A program made the translations under genes and the position numbers. A stretch of 42,161 nt of DNA from Candidatus Neomicrothrix sp. UBA2974 (GTDB lineage Bacteria > Actinomycetota > Acidimicrobiia > Acidimicrobiales > MedAcidi-G1): NCBI GenBank assembly GCA_002348705.1, contig DEAU01000001.1, forward strand, positions 1-42,161, written 5' to 3'. This document shows positions 1 to 8,020 of this stretch, piece after piece. How positions within the stretch are numbered: the first letter of the stretch is position 1; every line of letters starts with the position of its first letter. The notes beneath the pieces are model-generated. The model searched no databases, was not told where the DNA came from, and was given only the letters and a program-made list of their open reading frames with translations.

Positions 1-1254
1 AACAGGCACAACCTCACCCACGTCGCCGTATAGCTCCGCCCAGGCCTCTTGGCCCTCAGAAGTCTCGCCTCCGATGAAATTGCCCTCATCGTCGTAGGCG
101 TGCTCACCGAAGTGTTCTTGGTATTCAGCCGCTACGACACCACCCTCTGCAGCCTGCTTGATCGACAGGCTGATTCGGCGGCGCTGGAGGTCGAGGTCAA
201 TGATCTTCACCCACAGTTCCTCACCGGGAGTGACCACCTGTTCAGGCAGGTCAACGTGATGGGCGGACATCTCGGAAATGTGAACGAGACCCTCTATCCC
301 ATCGCCCACCTGCACAAATGAACCAAAGGGAACCAATTTTGTCACTCGACCGTAGACCAATTCACCAACCTGATGAGCGCCAGCAAACTCCTGCCATGGA
401 TCCTGTTGAGTGGCCTTTAACGACAGGCTTATCCGCTCGCGACTTAGGTCTACCTCGAGCACCTGCACTTCGATCTCGTCACCAACCGACACAACGGTGC
501 CAGGATGATCGACATGCTTCCAGGACAACTCCGAGACATGGACTAAGCCATCCATGCCACCGAGATCAACGAAAGCACCGAAGTTAACCACGCTGGATAC
601 GGTGCCCTTGCGGACCTCGCCGGGACGCAAGTCATGCAGGAACTCCTCACGCTGCTCCTTCTGGGTCTCTTCTAGCCAGGCCCTGCGAGACAAGACGACG
701 TTGTTGCGGTTCTTGTCCAACTCGATGATCTTGGCATCGATCGTGGTGCCGATATACGGCTGCAGATCACGAACCCGTCGCAATTCAACCAGCGAGGCTG
801 GGAGGAATCCTCGGAGACCTATGTCGACGATCAAGCCGCCCTTAACAACCTCGATCACGGCGCCGGACACCATCCCGTCGCCCTCCTTGATCTCTTCGAT
901 CTTGCCCCAGGCCCGCTCGTACTGCGCCCTTTTCTTGGACAGAATCAGGCGGCCCTCCTTGTCTTCACGTTGGAGAACTACGGCCTCGACCTTCTCGCCG
1001 ACCGCCACAACTTCGCTGGGATCGACGCCATTGCGGATCGACAACTCGCGCGGTGGAATTACACCCTCCGACTTATAACCAATGTCCAATAGAACCTCAT
1101 CCTTGTCGACACGAACCACAGTTCCCTCGACAAGCTGACCGTTCTGAACGTCAACCATGGTGGCCGAGTAGGCCTCGTCCAAGCTGAGAGAGCCGAGGTC
1201 ATTTTCGGTGATTGCACGGGGGGTGTATTCCCCGCTCTCGTCAAAGGTCCCCAT
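1..1254 (-). CDS. rpsA: 30S ribosomal protein S1 (3' end cut by window)
   Basis: RpsA binds mRNA on the 30S subunit and helps initiation. The visible 418 residues contain four successive S1/OB-fold repeats. The first holds VEGTVVRVDKDEVLLDIGYK, and the third and fourth are the canonical GTVSSVVNFGAFVDLGGMDG and YGRVTKLVPFGSFVQVGDG, each ending in a RISLSLK or RISLSIK motif. Four repeats match actinobacterial S1. After the last repeat comes an acidic tail (AYDDEGNFIGGE) that runs off the window, so the C-terminus is missing. The start is uncertain. ATG 1254 gives the usual N-terminus but has no clear Shine-Dalgarno. An in-frame GTG at 1299 lies behind AGAAGAAG, and an in-frame ATG lies at 1326. 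The 180-base gap to the next gene upstream should hold its promoter, but I see no convincing -35/-10 pair. Confidence 0.95.
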   Translation of the reverse strand, partial: MGTFDESGEYTPRAITENDLGSLSLDEAYSATMVDVQNGQLVEGTVVRVDKDEVLLDIGYKSEGVIPPRELSIRNGVDPSEVVAVGEKVEAVVLQREDKEGRLILSKKRAQYERAWGKIEEIKEGDGMVSGAVIEVVKGGLIVDIGLRGFLPASLVELRRVRDLQPYIGTTIDAKIIELDKNRNNVVLSRRAWLEETQKEQREEFLHDLRPGEVRKGTVSSVVNFGAFVDLGGMDGLVHVSELSWKHVDHPGTVVSVGDEIEVQVLEVDLSRERISLSLKATQQDPWQEFAGAHQVGELVYGRVTKLVPFGSFVQVGDGIEGLVHISEMSAHHVDLPEQVVTPGEELWVKIIDLDLQRRRISLSIKQAAEGGVVAAEYQEHFGEHAYDDEGNFIGGETSEGQEAWAELYGDVGEVVPV

Positions 1255-1434
1255 GGGCGGGGAGTCGTGTGCGGAGGCGGTAAGGGTGAGGTCTGGCACG
1301 GGTCTTCTTCTCGTCGGATGGGACATCGATGGATAGGGTCGTCCAACGGTCAGCCGTGTAAGGCCGCCAATCGGACCGGGGAAGCCTACCGGGAGTGTTT
1401 GGGAACCCCGTTAGTGCCCCTCAGCTCAGGACCG

Positions 1435-2202
1435 TCATTTCCTTGGGGCGAGTGCCTGAGCTCTGCGGCGGCCCACCAGCAGAAATTCAGGGTGGTCCAA
1501 GTCCGGCGGGCGGGACCTATAGTCACCGGGCCTCACGGAGCGAACCTCCAGTACCTCGAGTCCCATCTGGTCGGCCATTAGACGCAGCTCTCTAGGCGTG
1601 AAACAGCCGGTCCACAGTTCGGTCGGCGCCTCGATGCCCGCGGGATTGCGAAGCACTGTCTTTTCCCGGTTCACTCCACGGCCAGCATCGAATTCATCGT
1701 CGGGTCCCAGAACACGAACCTGAAAGTACGCCGAGAAGGCAGTAAGTGCGACGCTTCCGCCTAAATGGACAGAAGAGACAATACGTTCCAGAATGATCCC
1801 GTCAGGGTCCGTCTGACCAGAATCGGCCATCGGGCCGTTGGCTAATCCGAAGGCGCCTTGACAAATCGAGATAGCGGCGTCGAATTCAGCTTCGAAAGCC
1901 ATTGTGCGTGCGTCACCACAAATGAACTCGGCTCCGGGTGGCGCATTGCTTCTAGCAAGTTCCACAAATGTCTCCGAGATGTCAATTCCCACCACCTCGA
2001 AGCCACGTCGAGCCAGCTCGTGTGCATGTCGACCCGGCCCGCAGCCCACGTCAAGCACACGCGCCCCTGGCGCCAACTCAAGAATTTCCACCAGAGCATC
2101 GACCTCACGAACCGTGCCGTAGGTGAATGAGTACCGCAGATAGGCCCTTCCCAGGTAGTTGGCTACGGCCTCGAACCAATGGCCGGGCTGCTCCTCCGTC
2201 AT
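1435..2202 (-). CDS. Class I SAM-dependent methyltransferase
   Basis: A 255-residue soluble Rossmann-fold methyltransferase. Motif I is VLDVGCGPGRHAHELARRG, followed by the acidic residue that binds the ribose of SAM in VVGIDIS. A motif with GDARTM follows, and then FDAAISICQGAFGL. No membrane segment is visible. The substrate cannot be named from sequence. The family is broad, and the order suggests a small-molecule or tRNA methyltransferase rather than a DNA enzyme. The start is ATG 2202, which overlaps the polA stop by four bases (ATGA), so translation is probably coupled to polA. A longer reading frame to 2277 exists but would lie deep inside polA and adds residues unlike the family. Confidence 0.85.
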   Translation of the reverse strand: MTEEQPGHWFEAVANYLGRAYLRYSFTYGTVREVDALVEILELAPGARVLDVGCGPGRHAHELARRGFEVVGIDISETFVELARSNAPPGAEFICGDARTMAFEAEFDAAISICQGAFGLANGPMADSGQTDPDGIILERIVSSVHLGGSVALTAFSAYFQVRVLGPDDEFDAGRGVNREKTVLRNPAGIEAPTELWTGCFTPRELRLMADQMGLEVLEVRSVRPGDYRSRPPDLDHPEFLLVGRRRAQALAPRK

Positions 2203-4883
2203 CCCTTGGCAGCAGCCCACGTAGTTCCGGTAGCCAGTTCGACTGCTAAGTCCACCCTTAACTCGTAGGCCCCACACATCTCAACATTCACCATGGCCTC
2301 CACGTCAGATAACTCGTCTGGCAAGACCTCCAGGATCACCTCGTCATGAACCTGCAGGACGAGGTTGCTCGCTGAAGCTTCAGCCCGCAGTCGTCCATCG
2401 ATGCGGATCAGGGCAACTTTGAAAATATCTGCAGCTAGCCCCTGAATAGCAGCATTCATGGCCTGCCGTTCTCCGGCCTGTCGGACATTGAAGTTCGGCG
2501 ACGAGAGTTCTGGAATTCGTCGACGTCGTCCAAACAGCGTCTCCGTATACCCCTTTCGCCGAGCCTCTTCAACGGTGTGGTCCATGTAGGCCCGGACAGC
2601 CGGGAACGCTGAGAAGTATGAGTCCAGGATCTCGGCAGCCTCTTCTACTGGGCAGCTGAGCCTCCGGGAGAGTCCGTAGGCCTCCATTCCGTACGCCAGG
2701 CCGTAGGCCACCATTTTTGCCCGATTGCGAACTTCAGGAGTGACGTCAGTTGGGTCCAGTCCCCAAGTCTGAGCTGCTACCGCGGTGTGGACGTCATCTC
2801 CCGCCTCGAAGGCGGCAATTAGTCCTGGATCGCCGGCTAAATGCGCGATACATCGGAGCTCAATCTGGTTGTAGTCGGCTACCAGAAGCACTTTGCCGGC
2901 AGATGGAATGAAGGCTCGTCGGAAGGCTCGTCCCGCCTCCGTTTTAACTGGAATATTGTGCAGGTTCGGAGCGTCGGAGCTCAAGCGTCCGGTACGAGCA
3001 ACCGTTTGATTGAAGGTGGCTCTGATCCGATCGCCGGGACCGACCTCCGACAGGAGTCCCTCACCATACGTTGATCGCAACTTTTCGACCTCCCGGTAAG
3101 CCAGGAGGTGCTCTACCACTGGATGGTCGCCCCGAAGGCGTTCCAGCGTCGCAGCATCAGTGGAATAACCCGTCTTTGTCTTCTTTCCGGGAGTAAGGCT
3201 TAACTTCTCAAAGAGCACTTCACGAAGTTGTTTGGTGGAATTGACGTTGAATTCTTCGCCAGCGGCCTTGTGGACAGCGGCCCGCAGACGATCGCAATCG
3301 GCGGTTAGCTGATCGCGTAGGCGGGTTAGTTCAGCCACGTCGACCCCCACACCAAGTTCCTCCATGCGGGCCAAAACCGCCACCAACGGAACCTCCATTT
3401 CGGTGTTGAGTGCAGTCAGCCCCTGTGCCTCCAGCGCCTCTGCCAACGGAACGCGCAATGCGGCGGCCGCTGCGGCTCTGTGTCCAGCCTCAGATGCCGG
3501 GTCCTCGATCTCGCCTTCTAAGTCGAGTTGGCCCGCAGGCGGACCAGTACCGGGTAGAACCCGATGTGCGTAGCGCTCCAACAGCACAGCTAGGTCGTAG
3601 GTGTCATTCGCCGGATCCAGCAGATAACCAGCTAGAGCTGTGTCGAGCACAAGGGCCACGTCGCCAAAGCCGATGCGACCTAGAGTCCGTAGCAACGGTT
3701 TGGCGTCGTGGACGACGATGCCAGGTCCGTCCGGCCCCAGCAGTTCAGCGGCAGCGTCACGTACCGTCGCGTCCTCGAGTGCCTCCTCGGAAATCCACCA
3801 ACACCGCTCTCCAGTTGAGATAGCTAGTCCACCGCCCAACTCTGGACCCATATCGCCGCTGGGCGGACGCTCGACGGTAGCTACCCCTATTGGATCGGTA
3901 GCCCGCAGCCGGACTTCGTCAACCTCAGCGGCGTCGCCTAACCAAACCAGTTCCACCGACAGTGGGCCTTTCGAAACCTCGTCAGTGGCCTCACTACCGC
4001 CAGCAAAATCAGCACCCAGCAGTGCCCCAAGACGATCCCGAGCCCGGGATAACTCCAGTACGTCGAGCAAACTCCCGGCGCGCTCCACATCAACCGGTCC
4101 GGCAACCACATCATCGATGCTCAGCTCGAGGGGCATGTCACGCACGAGCATCATCAACTCCTCGTTTAGACGCGCCCTTTGCTCGTGAGCGGCAAGGTTT
4201 TCGCGAAGTTTGGGCGTCTGCTGGTCAACGGCAGCAAAAACTCCGTCGAGACTCCCGTAGGTGTTAACCAACTTCGCTGCAGTCTTCTCACCTACCCCGG
4301 GAACGCCCGGAAGATTGTCTGATGGATCGCCTCGCAAAGCCGCATAGGCCACGTAGTCGAACGGTGACACCCCTGTTCGTTCTGCAATCCCTGCCTCGTC
4401 GTAGAGCGCGTAATCCGACATACCCCGCTTGTTGTAAAGAACCCGAACGTGAGGATCTTCAACTAGTTGGTAGCTGTCGCGGTCTCCCGTCACGATGGTC
4501 ACGTCGCGACCTGCATCACGCGCCAAGGTAGCCAGCGTGGCGATTATGTCGTCAGCCTCAAAGCCCTGCGCATCGACAGCCCGAAAGCCCAACGCTTCGA
4601 CCAGTTCACGAACGAGGTCAATTTGTTGGTAGAGGCTTTCTTCCTGTTTCTCTCTGTTCGCCTTATACGAGGGAAGGCGGTCGTGACGAAAGGTTCTATC
4701 GGAGCGGTCGAAGGCCACTGCTAGACCATCCGGTTCGTGCTCCCGGAGAAGAGTGGCGAGCATCTGGGTGAAGCCAAAGACCGCGTTTGTCTCCTGACCT
4801 GTCTTCGTCACCATGTCCCGCGGGATAGCGAAGAACGCCCGATAGGTCAGCGAGTTCCCGTCAAGGAGGAAGAGTCCCGACAT
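2199..4883 (-). CDS. polA: DNA polymerase I
   Basis: Pol I processes Okazaki fragments and fills repair gaps. The 894 residues match the family length. Residues 1 to about 290 are the 5'-3' flap exonuclease (FLLDGNSLTYRAFFA, VTGDRDSYQLV, GVPGVGEKTAAKL). The middle is a 3'-5' exonuclease-like domain that looks catalytically dead: the DxE motif is replaced by IGVATVERP, although a later VLDTALAGYLLDP remains. The C-terminal half is the polymerase with motif A (DYNQIELR), motif B (RNRAKMVAYGLAYGM) and motif C (LQVHDEVILEV). Loss of proofreading is known for mycobacterial and Thermus Pol I. The start is ATG 4883, behind a TAGGGT hexamer with a 7-base gap. The downstream methyltransferase overlaps its stop. 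Confidence 0.98.
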   Translation of the reverse strand: MSGLFLLDGNSLTYRAFFAIPRDMVTKTGQETNAVFGFTQMLATLLREHEPDGLAVAFDRSDRTFRHDRLPSYKANREKQEESLYQQIDLVRELVEALGFRAVDAQGFEADDIIATLATLARDAGRDVTIVTGDRDSYQLVEDPHVRVLYNKRGMSDYALYDEAGIAERTGVSPFDYVAYAALRGDPSDNLPGVPGVGEKTAAKLVNTYGSLDGVFAAVDQQTPKLRENLAAHEQRARLNEELMMLVRDMPLELSIDDVVAGPVDVERAGSLLDVLELSRARDRLGALLGADFAGGSEATDEVSKGPLSVELVWLGDAAEVDEVRLRATDPIGVATVERPPSGDMGPELGGGLAISTGERCWWISEEALEDATVRDAAAELLGPDGPGIVVHDAKPLLRTLGRIGFGDVALVLDTALAGYLLDPANDTYDLAVLLERYAHRVLPGTGPPAGQLDLEGEIEDPASEAGHRAAAAAALRVPLAEALEAQGLTALNTEMEVPLVAVLARMEELGVGVDVAELTRLRDQLTADCDRLRAAVHKAAGEEFNVNSTKQLREVLFEKLSLTPGKKTKTGYSTDAATLERLRGDHPVVEHLLAYREVEKLRSTYGEGLLSEVGPGDRIRATFNQTVARTGRLSSDAPNLHNIPVKTEAGRAFRRAFIPSAGKVLLVADYNQIELRCIAHLAGDPGLIAAFEAGDDVHTAVAAQTWGLDPTDVTPEVRNRAKMVAYGLAYGMEAYGLSRRLSCPVEEAAEILDSYFSAFPAVRAYMDHTVEEARRKGYTETLFGRRRRIPELSSPNFNVRQAGERQAMNAAIQGLAADIFKVALIRIDGRLRAEASASNLVLQVHDEVILEVLPDELSDVEAMVNVEMCGAYELRVDLAVELATGTTWAAAKG

Positions 4884-4890
4884 CGCATCG

Positions 4891-4896
4891 ACCCTA
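4891..4896 (-). promoter_or_regulatory. Predicted -10 of polA (leaderless type)
   Basis: TAGGGT on the minus strand ends seven bases before the polA ATG, so transcription would begin at or next to the start codon. AGGG inside it could alternatively act as a weak Shine-Dalgarno. No good -35 is seen. Confidence 0.4.
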
Positions 4897-4962
4897 ATGG
4901 CCCTCCCTAGGCGCTCTGGATTATCCCAACGGCGCTCTCTTGCTCACGTGCACCAAATCTGG

Positions 4963-5586
4963 TTAGCCGGGTCGAAACTCCTCGTCCAGAACTCGGCGAG
5001 CTACGTCGACCATCGACTCCCGCATGGACATGGCCGTTCTCTGAAGGAACCGGTAGGCGTCAGCTTCGGCCATTCCAGCCTCGTCCATGAGAACCCCCTT
5101 CGCCCGATCAATCGCCTTTCGGGCTTCCAAGCGATCGGAAAGGGTGCGGGCTTGGTCGGTCAATGCCCGCATCTCTCGATGTCGCGCTCGTGCGACCTCG
5201 ACCGCCGGAACCAACTCGGACCGTTGAAAGGGCTTTACCAGGTAGGCCAAAGCACCCGCCTCTATCGCTCTGTCAATCAAGTCTCGCTGGCTATAGGCGG
5301 TCAGTATCACCACGGCGGCATCATGCGAAGCAGCAATTCTCGACGCGGCCTCTATGCCATCGAGCCCCGGCATTCGAATGTCAAGGATCACCACGTCAGG
5401 ATCCAACTGGCCAACAAGATCGACAGCATGGTCTCCCCGCCCGGTATCGCCTACTACCTCATATCCCTCTTCTTCGAGAGTTTCTTTGAGGTCGAGGCGA
5501 ACAATTGCCTCGTCCTCGGCTAACACCACTCGGACGCTGGGAGATAGCGGGGCGGGATTCCTCCCGCCTCCCCTCTCGTCAGGCAC
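4963..5586 (-). CDS. pdtaR: ANTAR-domain response regulator, PdtaR type
   Basis: A cytoplasmic two-component regulator that acts on RNA: ANTAR domains bind paired hairpins in nascent transcripts and prevent termination. The receiver domain spans about residues 18-135, with acidic pocket E24/D25, phosphoacceptor D69 in VILDIRMPG, T96 and K118 (YLVKPF). A short helix leads into the ANTAR domain at about 145-200 (ARKAIDRAKGVLMDEAGMAEADAYRFLQ), the three-helix signature with conserved A and R/K. The length, 207 residues, fits Mycobacterium PdtaR. The start overlaps the stop of the upstream coiled-coil gene by eight bases, so the two form an operon. The partner kinase (PdtaS) is not in the window. 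The first 17 residues are low-complexity and the true start may lie slightly downstream. Confidence 0.92.
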   Translation of the reverse strand: MPDERGGGRNPAPLSPSVRVVLAEDEAIVRLDLKETLEEEGYEVVGDTGRGDHAVDLVGQLDPDVVILDIRMPGLDGIEAASRIAASHDAAVVILTAYSQRDLIDRAIEAGALAYLVKPFQRSELVPAVEVARARHREMRALTDQARTLSDRLEARKAIDRAKGVLMDEAGMAEADAYRFLQRTAMSMRESMVDVARRVLDEEFRPG

Positions 5587-5869
5587 CGGCTGTGAGGCGG
5601 TCGAGAAGGTCGTCCTGAGTTAACTGCAAACGAGCGGTCTCGGCGACCAGCTCGTCACGGTGGCGTTGCATGGCTCTAGCCTGCCGCTCGGCTCCCCGGT
5701 GCGCACGTTCAGCTTGAGCAGTCTCCGAGACGAGAGATCGGACCCGAGCATCATCTGCTTCAGCTACTAGGTGCGCCAACTGCTCCTCCGTCACCGCAAG
5801 GTCCGATCGGAGACGCGCCAACCTCTCTCCGATCTCCGTAAGTCGTCGTTCGATTACTGGACGCGCCAT
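5579..5869 (-). CDS. Small coiled-coil protein upstream of pdtaR
   Basis: A 96-residue, Glu/Arg/Ala-rich protein that is predicted to be almost entirely helical. The heptad pattern is clear in RLTEIGERLARLRSDLAVTE and in the C-terminal AETARLQLTQDDLLDRL. It has no cysteine, no membrane segment and no signal peptide. I do not recognise a named family. It overlaps the start of pdtaR by eight bases and is the first gene of that two-gene unit, so its product may be made with the regulator. The start is ATG 5869. A TACACT hexamer lies 10 bases upstream (5880-5885), slightly farther than in the other presumed leaderless genes. Strong codon-like composition and operon context argue that it is a real gene. 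Confidence 0.75.
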   Translation of the reverse strand: MARPVIERRLTEIGERLARLRSDLAVTEEQLAHLVAEADDARVRSLVSETAQAERAHRGAERQARAMQRHRDELVAETARLQLTQDDLLDRLTAGA

Positions 5870-5934
5870 GAGACAAGTCAGTGTACGAGTCCTCCACCAA
5901 GCCTTGACCCTGCTTCTGCTGGCAGGCTGGTCAG

Positions 5935-6411
5935 ATGTCGTCCCGTCAACGCCTAGCAGTCGGAACTATGGCCTCTCTGCTGGCAGCGATACTTCTCTCC
6001 TGCGGAGGCGGCGATCCGGCCTGTGACCTACCGCGGCAAGAGGCACCGGATCCCGCTTCGGAACTGCACGTTCTTGACGACTCCGGGCTGAGATGGTCTT
6101 CAACGGCTCCGACGTCCGGACCGCACCGGCTCGCAGTCCCGCAAGGAGGTCTACAAATCAATGAAGTAGACGAACTTGACCAGGTCGCCTTCTTGGAGGC
6201 AGGAGGCATCATCATTCAGGTTCGTGGTGACACGGTACCTGACGTCCTAGCCGATCTCGCCGCTCCGGCTGTGCTGATTGCCCCTCGTTCCGTCCTTTCC
6301 GACAAGGTCGTTGCTACTGCATGGACGTGGCGCCTTCGCTGTTCGACAATTGAAATTGGGCCACTGCAATCCTTCATTTCCGATCGTGCTGGCACCAGCA
6401 AAGGCCACTGA
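5935..6411 (+). CDS. Lipoprotein with DUF3105-like domain
   Basis: A 158-residue predicted lipoprotein. The N-terminus has a charged n-region (MSSRQR), a hydrophobic stretch and the lipobox LLSC with Cys23, followed by a Gly-rich linker. The remainder resembles DUF3105: PTSGPH at 59-64, a block FLEAGGIIIQVRG at 86-98, a segment like the family's terminal tract (VLIAPRS, VVATAWTWRLRC at 125-136) and a final SFIS. The usual DUF3105 motif LEHGG is here LEAGG, so a conserved histidine is lost. The function of the family is unknown. The protein should sit on the outer face of the membrane. The gene is divergent from the coiled-coil/pdtaR pair with 65 bases between starts. No strong Shine-Dalgarno is visible. 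Confidence 0.8.
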   Translation: MSSRQRLAVGTMASLLAAILLSCGGGDPACDLPRQEAPDPASELHVLDDSGLRWSSTAPTSGPHRLAVPQGGLQINEVDELDQVAFLEAGGIIIQVRGDTVPDVLADLAAPAVLIAPRSVLSDKVVATAWTWRLRCSTIEIGPLQSFISDRAGTSKGH

Positions 6412-6436
6412 ATGATTGATACCGCACCTGAGGAGC

Positions 6437-6458
6437 CCATCTGCTGATCTGCAGATGG
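6437..6458 (+). terminator. Hairpin after the lipoprotein gene
   Basis: A perfect 8-bp stem (CCATCTGC / GCAGATGG) with a 6-base loop, 26 bases after the lipoprotein stop. It is flanked by CTGAG and CTCAG, which can extend it. No U-tract follows on either strand, so it is a possible but not classical terminator. Confidence 0.35.
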
Positions 6459-6557
6459 TCAATATCTCAGAGGAGCGGCTACTTCAGCTAACAACGGCGA
6501 GTCGACGCAATATGTCAACCAGTTGTTCGCGAGCAGTAATGGGTCCAAGCGACATCG

Positions 6558-6641
6558 TGCCCGGGGCGGGACTTGAACCCGCACGACCTCACGGCCAAAG
6601 GATTTTGAATCCTCCGCGTCTGCCAATTCCGCCACCCGGGC
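6558..6641 (-). tRNA. tRNA-Leu (CAA)
   Basis: An 84-nt class II tRNA. The acceptor stem GCCCGGG pairs with CCCGGGC, with discriminator A. The D-arm region is GGCGGAATTGGCAGACGC. The anticodon stem GAGGA/TCCTT closes the loop TTCAAAA, with anticodon CAA reading UUG. A long variable arm follows, and the T-arm is GCGGG TTCAAGT CCCGC. The 3' CCA is not encoded. The class II variable arm and the A at the discriminator fit leucine. The gene stands alone between the lipoprotein gene and fabD. Confidence 0.97.
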
Positions 6642-6651
6642 GAGCCGTCCG

Positions 6652-6657
6652 ATTCTA
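6652..6657 (-). promoter_or_regulatory. Predicted -10 of tRNA-Leu
   Basis: TAGAAT on the minus strand lies 10 bases before the mature 5' end of the tRNA, a spacing that suits a tRNA promoter. The -35 region is not convincing. Confidence 0.4.
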
Positions 6658-6789
6658 CCGCTGACCCCCGACAGCCGTAGGCAGATCACCTCGGATCTAT
6701 GAACGCGGGTCTCTCCCTGCTCTCAGCCACCTACCATGTTTACGCGTGAACGGGTCAGGTGCAGACGCTCCCGACCCCCAAGGAGACCA

Positions 6790-7977
6790 ATGATCGCCTT
6801 CACCTACTCTGGTCAGGGATCCCAACAGCCCGGCATGGGCGCCCCCTGGGTTGACCACCCAGCTTGGGAGCTGGTGGATGAGGCTTCTCAGGCTGCCGAA
6901 CGCGATATTGCACACCTCCTACTCCACGCCGATGCCAACGAACTTCGGGAGACGCGTAACGCCCAGCTGGCTACTTTCGTTACCAGCATGGTGATTCTCG
7001 ATGCCGTTACTCGCCTCGGCATCGACGCTGCTGGTCATGCCGGACACAGCCTTGGCGAGTACAGCGCCCTCACCGCCTCGGGTGCTCTTGACTTCGTTGA
7101 TTCTGTCCGTCTGGTTGTCGAACGAGGCGAGGCCATGCAGGTCGCCGCGCAGGAACCAGTTGGCACGATGGCTGCCATTCTCGGACTCGATGACGAGAGC
7201 GTGACCCAGGCCTGCTCGACGATCGAAGGTGAAGTCTGGGTAGCCAACTTCAACGCTCCCGGACAAGTGGTGATTGCTGGAGCACCCGATGCGGTAACTG
7301 CTGCGGGCGAGGAGGCGAAAATCCGAGGTGCAAAGCGGGTGACAGCCCTAGAGGTCAGTGGCGCATTTCATACGCCATTTATGGCGCCGGCGCGTGACCG
7401 TCTTACAGCCGCTATTGACAACGCCGAGATTCGCTCTCCCCAAGGTGTCGTAGTGGCCAACGTAGACGCCACTGCCCACGAGAACCCAGCTACTTGGCAG
7501 GTGCTAATGAGCGCGCAGTTGTGCAGTCCCGTGCGTTGGCACCAGAGCCTTCACACTTTGGCAGATGCAGGCTTTACGACCTTCGTAGAACTCGGACCTG
7601 GCAATGTCCTGACTGGACTGGTGAAACGAACGCTAAAAGGAGTCGCGCGGCTAAGCGTAAACTCGCCAAGCCACCTAGACGCTCTCCTCGAGACCTTCGC
7701 GTCTGCGGCCTCCGCTGAAGGGCGTTCCAGAACAGCTGGCGTAGAGGGTGAACATCTCTTCGCTACCGACCGAATGGTGGTCAGCCCAGCGACGGGTGTT
7801 TTCACGCCTGTCGACGGCCTCGATGTCGGACAGCCTGTGACCGCTGGCACCCTCTTGGGGCACATCGGCATTACTGAGGTGCGATCGCCGTTCACGGGAG
7901 AGTTCATGGGTTGGCTGGCTGTCAAAAGTGAGCGGGTCACGGCCTCAAAGCCGATTGCTTGGCTCCGCACCGAATGA
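6790..7977 (+). CDS. fabD: Malonyl-CoA:ACP transacylase with C-terminal biotinyl/lipoyl-like domain
   Basis: FabD moves malonyl from CoA to acyl carrier protein for type II fatty acid synthesis. Residues 1 to about 300 are the transacylase: QGSQ oxyanion motif near residue 11, nucleophile Ser87 in GHSLGEYSA and catalytic His194 in GAFHTPFM. FabD usually ends near residue 310, but this protein has 395 residues. After a linker, residues 328-395 form two half-repeats (SPATGVFTPVDGLDVGQPV and SPFTGEFMGWLAVKSERV) in the pattern of a biotinyl/lipoyl hammerhead fold. The hairpin between them is GHIGITEV, without the modifiable lysine. The start is ATG 6790, placed 5 bases after AGGAG. An upstream in-frame ATG at 6736 has no such signal. 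It leads fabG-acpP-fabF. Confidence 0.95.
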   Translation: MIAFTYSGQGSQQPGMGAPWVDHPAWELVDEASQAAERDIAHLLLHADANELRETRNAQLATFVTSMVILDAVTRLGIDAAGHAGHSLGEYSALTASGALDFVDSVRLVVERGEAMQVAAQEPVGTMAAILGLDDESVTQACSTIEGEVWVANFNAPGQVVIAGAPDAVTAAGEEAKIRGAKRVTALEVSGAFHTPFMAPARDRLTAAIDNAEIRSPQGVVVANVDATAHENPATWQVLMSAQLCSPVRWHQSLHTLADAGFTTFVELGPGNVLTGLVKRTLKGVARLSVNSPSHLDALLETFASAASAEGRSRTAGVEGEHLFATDRMVVSPATGVFTPVDGLDVGQPVTAGTLLGHIGITEVRSPFTGEFMGWLAVKSERVTASKPIAWLRTE

Positions 7978-8020
7978 ACGCACCAAGAGGTCCGGTGATC
8001 GGACCGGAGGGGAGCATCCG

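Noticed and set aside
554..1078. ORF of 174 residues opposite rpsA
   Set aside because: Ser/Thr/Arg-rich shadow of the S1 repeats, with no ribosome site or family motif.
4904..4925. GATAAT-like -10 farther upstream of polA
   Set aside because: No -35 at a suitable distance. The TAGGGT beside the start codon fits the pattern of other genes better.
6513..6518. Consensus TTGACA on the minus strand downstream of tRNA-Leu
   Set aside because: No -10 at 16-18 bases and no gene downstream before the antisense lipoprotein gene.
6459..6689. ORF of 76 residues on the minus strand over the tRNA
   Set aside because: Its sequence ARVAELADAEDSKSF is the translation of the tRNA-Leu gene itself, a common false call.
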